Assembly: GCA_011800805.1 (NCBI GenBank)
Contig: MPNW01000217.1
Location: 1-64,000 of the forward strand
Origin: Hirudo medicinalis
Lineage: Eukaryota > Annelida > Clitellata > Hirudinida > Hirudinidae
Direction: 5' to 3'
Length of the DNA stretch: 64,000 nucleotides
Translations under genes and position numbers: made by a program
Shown here: in pieces, positions 61,499 through 64,000 of the stretch
Layout: each line of letters begins with the position of its first letter
Position numbering within the stretch: the stretch's first letter is position 1
Notes under the pieces: model-generated
What the model was told of the DNA's origin: nothing
Databases searched by the model: none
Seen by the model: the letters and a program-made list of their open reading frames with translations, nothing else

Positions 61499-62620
61499 GA
61501 ACACGCCGGGCGCGTAGCCTACTTGTGCCTGATAATAAGCGGTTAATTTTTTGCTAAAATCATGAAAGCTATCTTTTTTTACCAAGGCAATGGCGCATCC
61601 GCCAAAGCCGGCGCCGGTCATACGAGCACCGATGCAATCTTTGTAGGTTTTACAAAAACCTACAATGGTGTCCAATTCTGTTCCCGATACTTCGTACAAG
61701 TTTTGCAATGATTGGTGCGAAGCATACATCAGTTCGCCAAAAGTTTTTATATCGCCCGAAAGTAGTGCCTGTTTGGCTTTTTTCACCCTATCATCTTCTG
61801 AAATAACATGTAACGCCCTGTTTTCGATAACGGCATTGTTGATTAACGATTTGTTTTTTTCGAAATCTTCAATACTTACTTCGCACAAATGCGAAATGGT
61901 TAGTTTTTGTTGTAACTGTTTTAAAGCAGTTCTACATTCGCTGAACCGCTCGTTATACTTCGATTCTACCAACTTGCGTGGCTTATTGGTATTGATGATG
62001 GCCAATAAGTATTCGCCTATTTCAAACGGCAAGTATTCGTAGCTCAATGTATCACAATTTAAAAGTACGGCATGAGCATCTTTTCCCATGGCCACCGCAA
62101 ACTGATCCATGATGCCGCTGTTCAATCCCATAAAATCGTTTTCTACGCGCTTACCCAGCAAAGCCAGTTCGGTTCGGCTCATGGCTCCGTTATTAAACAA
62201 TTCGTTCAAAGCATGTGCGGTCAATACTTCTATCGAAGCCGAGGAAGAAAGCCCTGAGCCGATAGGTAAATTGCCTGAAAACAAAAAGTTCAACCCTGTG
62301 AGAGGTACTCCCGCTTTCAAAAATTCGTGAACAACGCCCAAAGGATAGTTGTACCAATCGGGGCCTTGCTTTGTATACCCGTTTTGCAAATCGCAATCTG
62401 CAGTTTCAGGAAAATTAACAGCTCTAAAACGAAACACATTGTCGTTATTTTTAGAAACCAAAAGTGTAGTGCCCATGGTAATGGCACAAGGCATCACCAT
62501 GCCGCCATTATAATCTATATGTTCGCCAATAAGGTTTATACGGCCGGGGCAAAAAAAAGCATGCTCGGCAGTTTGGTGGAAACAGTTTTCAAATTCCTGT
62601 TTCGGATTATCGATAGTCAT
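61460..62620 (-). CDS. galK: galactokinase
   Basis: GalK phosphorylates alpha-galactose at C1 in the Leloir pathway. The 386-residue GHMP kinase has GRINLIGEHIDYNGGMVMP, the ATP loop LPIGSGLSSSASIEV, FMGLNSGIMDQFAVAMG and GARMTGAGFGGCAIALV. galM is divergent, 28 nt away, so the two galactose genes share an upstream region. galT is not in the window. Confidence 0.96.
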   Translation of the reverse strand: MTIDNPKQEFENCFHQTAEHAFFCPGRINLIGEHIDYNGGMVMPCAITMGTTLLVSKNNDNVFRFRAVNFPETADCDLQNGYTKQGPDWYNYPLGVVHEFLKAGVPLTGLNFLFSGNLPIGSGLSSSASIEVLTAHALNELFNNGAMSRTELALLGKRVENDFMGLNSGIMDQFAVAMGKDAHAVLLNCDTLSYEYLPFEIGEYLLAIINTNKPRKLVESKYNERFSECRTALKQLQQKLTISHLCEVSIEDFEKNKSLINNAVIENRALHVISEDDRVKKAKQALLSGDIKTFGELMYASHQSLQNLYEVSGTELDTIVGFCKTYKDCIGARMTGAGFGGCAIALVKKDSFHDFSKKLTAYYQAQVGYAPGVFSSVIAEGVRTIA

Positions 62621-62648
62621 TCCAATTGTATATTTTTATAAAAAAATA

Positions 62649-63686
62649 ATGATACGAATTTCGGAACAATTGCACGGCACACATCCTAACGGAAAGAATG
62701 TATTTGTCTATACTTTAGAGAACCACTGCGGCACCATTGTACAAATTACCAATTACGGCGCAATTATTATGGCGTTAAAAGTAAAGAAATCTAACAATAA
62801 TTTTAATGATATTGTTTTAGGATTTGATCAGCCATCGGATTATTGGGCAGAAAACTACCTAAAAAACTATCCCTATTTTGGCGCTGCCATTGGCCGCTAC
62901 GGAAACAGGATAGATAAGGCTGAAATAAACATTGACGGTAAATGTTACTCACTTCATACACCCACCCCGGGCTTTCAACTACATGGAGGCATCAACGGGT
63001 TTGATAAAAAAGTATGGGAAAGAATACCTTCAAACACTTCCGACCTAGTGTTACAATACATCAGCGCAGACGGAGAAGAAGGGTTTCCGGGCGAACTGAC
63101 CGTTCAAATTATTTTCAATTTGAATGACAATAACGAACTGAGCTACGAATACAAAGCCACTACCACCCAACCCACGGCGGTGAATCTTACACACCACAGC
63201 TATTTCAATTTGAACAATGGCGAAGGAAGCATTCAGCATCATTACTTGCGGGCAAACGCCGACACCTATTTAGAACAGGACAGTAACTACTGCACCACGG
63301 GCAAAGTATTACCCGTAGAGGGAACAAGAAACGACTTTAGCAGTTTTTGCCAACCGGGAAAAATTGAAAATGCAGAAAAAGGGATTGATATCAGTTTCCC
63401 CCTCGATCGTACAAATCCAAACAATCCAGCAGCGGCCGCCTACTGCGATGAACAAGATGTGATGCTACAAGTTTTCACCACCGAACCGCTGGTACATCTG
63501 TACAATTCGTACTACGTGCCTAGTATAACAGGTAAAAACGGTACGCCTTACGGCCGGTTTTCTGGTTTCTGCTTCGAAGCACAAAAACACCCCAACGCTA
63601 TTAACATCTCCCATTTCCCCAATACGCTATTGCGTCCCGGTGAAACGTACCACACAAAAACAATATATAAAATAACCAAGAAATAA
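62649..63686 (+). CDS. galM: aldose 1-epimerase (mutarotase)
   Basis: GalM interconverts alpha- and beta-aldoses, feeding galactose to GalK. The 345-residue protein has GAAIGRYGNRIDKAEINIDG, PGFQLHGGINGFDKKVWERI, catalytic His in VNLTHHSYFNLN and Glu in GFCFEAQKHPNAIN. There is no signal peptide, so it is cytoplasmic. It is divergent from galK, and the his leader follows. Confidence 0.94.
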   Translation: MIRISEQLHGTHPNGKNVFVYTLENHCGTIVQITNYGAIIMALKVKKSNNNFNDIVLGFDQPSDYWAENYLKNYPYFGAAIGRYGNRIDKAEINIDGKCYSLHTPTPGFQLHGGINGFDKKVWERIPSNTSDLVLQYISADGEEGFPGELTVQIIFNLNDNNELSYEYKATTTQPTAVNLTHHSYFNLNNGEGSIQHHYLRANADTYLEQDSNYCTTGKVLPVEGTRNDFSSFCQPGKIENAEKGIDISFPLDRTNPNNPAAAAYCDEQDVMLQVFTTEPLVHLYNSYYVPSITGKNGTPYGRFSGFCFEAQKHPNAINISHFPNTLLRPGETYHTKTIYKITKK

Positions 63687-63710
63687 ATTTTCTTATTACA
63701 AATAACTATT

Positions 63711-63718
63711 TACATTTG
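63711..63718 (+). promoter_or_regulatory. -7 element of the his operon
   Basis: TACATTTG fits TAnnTTTG and ends 7 nt before the leader-peptide ATG, so the transcript would start at or very near that codon. No canonical -33 is evident. Confidence 0.55.
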
Positions 63719-63725
63719 CGTCGCA

Positions 63726-63779
63726 ATGGAAATAAAAAACCTACATGCCCATCATCATTTTATCAACTTACAACAGTAA
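63726..63779 (+). CDS. hisL: histidine leader peptide
   Basis: A 17-residue frame reads MEIKNLHAHHHFINLQQ, with four His codons in five positions, immediately ahead of a terminator and hisG. When charged His-tRNA is scarce the ribosome would stall on these codons and let the antiterminator form. The stop overlaps the antiterminator arm. Confidence 0.85.
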   Translation: MEIKNLHAHHHFINLQQ

Positions 63780-63837
63780 GCCGGTGGTGCTATGTATCAA
63801 TTTCATAAAAAAGGCTTACAGTTTGTAGGCCTTTTTT
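63776..63837 (+). promoter_or_regulatory. his attenuator: antiterminator and terminator
   Basis: GTAAGCC (63776-63782) can pair with GGCTTAC (63813-63819) as antiterminator. GGCTTACA (63813-63820) otherwise pairs with TGTAGGCC (63824-63831), followed by TTTTTT, as terminator. The two folds are mutually exclusive. Confidence 0.85.
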
Positions 63838-63870
63838 GTTATATCCGATTCTACACAAAAAGTATAAAAA

Positions 63871-64000
63871 ATGGAAAAATTAAGAATAGCGGTACAAAAA
63901 TCAGGACGACTAAGCGAGGACTCGCTAAAACTTCTGAAAGAATGTGGCATAGGCATCTCCAACGGAAACAATCAACTAAAAATAAGTACAGAAAACTTTG
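63871..64000 (+). CDS. hisG: ATP phosphoribosyltransferase, 5' end
   Basis: The first 43 codons (MEKLRIAVQKSGRLSEDSLK, then LLKECGIGISNGNNQLKIST) match the start of HisG, the committed step of histidine synthesis joining ATP and PRPP. The gene runs past the right edge. It lies 33 nt after the terminator of the attenuator, and the remaining his genes presumably follow outside. Confidence 0.93.
   Translation, partial: MEKLRIAVQKSGRLSEDSLKLLKECGIGISNGNNQLKISTENF

Noticed and set aside
1..64000. tRNA, rRNA, CRISPR array or replication origin
   Set aside because: No cloverleaf, rRNA segment, regularly spaced repeat array or DnaA-box cluster was recognised by eye. A covariance-model scan could still find a missed tRNA.

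Overview
This is one arm of a Bacteroidota chromosome, most likely from the Chitinophagales/Sphingobacteriales side. The signs are a SusC/SusD pair, lipoproteins with Bacteroidota-type lipoboxes, promoters of the TTTG / TAnnTTTG type with few strong Shine-Dalgarno sites, a GNAT-argG-argC arginine cluster, and Bacteroidota-restricted families (HYC_CC_PP, GlmU-like, PorT-like, ComA-like). A 261-base run of N, and a single N inside an exact 127-bp duplication, show that it is a draft scaffold. Several apparent frameshifts may therefore be sequencing errors.

Layout. 1-12.2 kb is mostly housekeeping: an eroded IS1182-type end, an SDR enzyme, a SAM hydroxide adenosyltransferase, the argC-argG-GNAT operon, an RsmI-like methylase, an eroded IS5-type transposase, a TPR protein, a small MITE, phosphosulfolactate synthase (ComA) coupled to aroE, a lipoprotein and a DCC thiol oxidoreductase. 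12.2-13.8 kb is an IS256-family element carrying the scaffold gap. It abuts a transposase stub on one side only.

13.9-23.0 kb is a type I restriction-modification locus read on the minus strand: half-length HsdS, four-helix-bundle (IVP) protein, HsdM, HsdS split by one in-frame stop, Fic, HsdR, YgjP-like metallopeptidase. Three related 30-bp dyads lie between fic and hsdR. 23.0-23.7 kb is a non-coding island of long hairpins.

23.7-31.4 kb is a heavy-metal resistance module: response regulator, sensor kinase, then a TolC/adaptor/CzcA-CusA RND pump behind an 11-bp-spaced direct repeat. 31.4-39.6 kb holds a shortened GH2 beta-mannosidase, pruA, pyrR, an unknown conserved protein, a PorT-like barrel, murB and yqgE. 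39.6-41.2 kb has an S24 repressor, an IS5-type tail and a truncated adenine methylase. 41.5-44.5 kb is a probable copper-linked pair: a HYC_CC_PP protein and a TonB receptor with an N-terminal heavy-metal-associated domain.

44.6-64.0 kb carries thrS, a membrane protein/XRE regulator pair, susCD, ribE, a cupin-like hydroxylase, tpiA, a GlmU-like protein, rpmE2, yajQ, pgi, an acetyltransferase fragment, a zinc-less sirtuin, an EVE protein, a DUF6265-like lipoprotein, galK, galM, and the histidine attenuator with the start of hisG. No tRNA, rRNA or CRISPR array was recognised.
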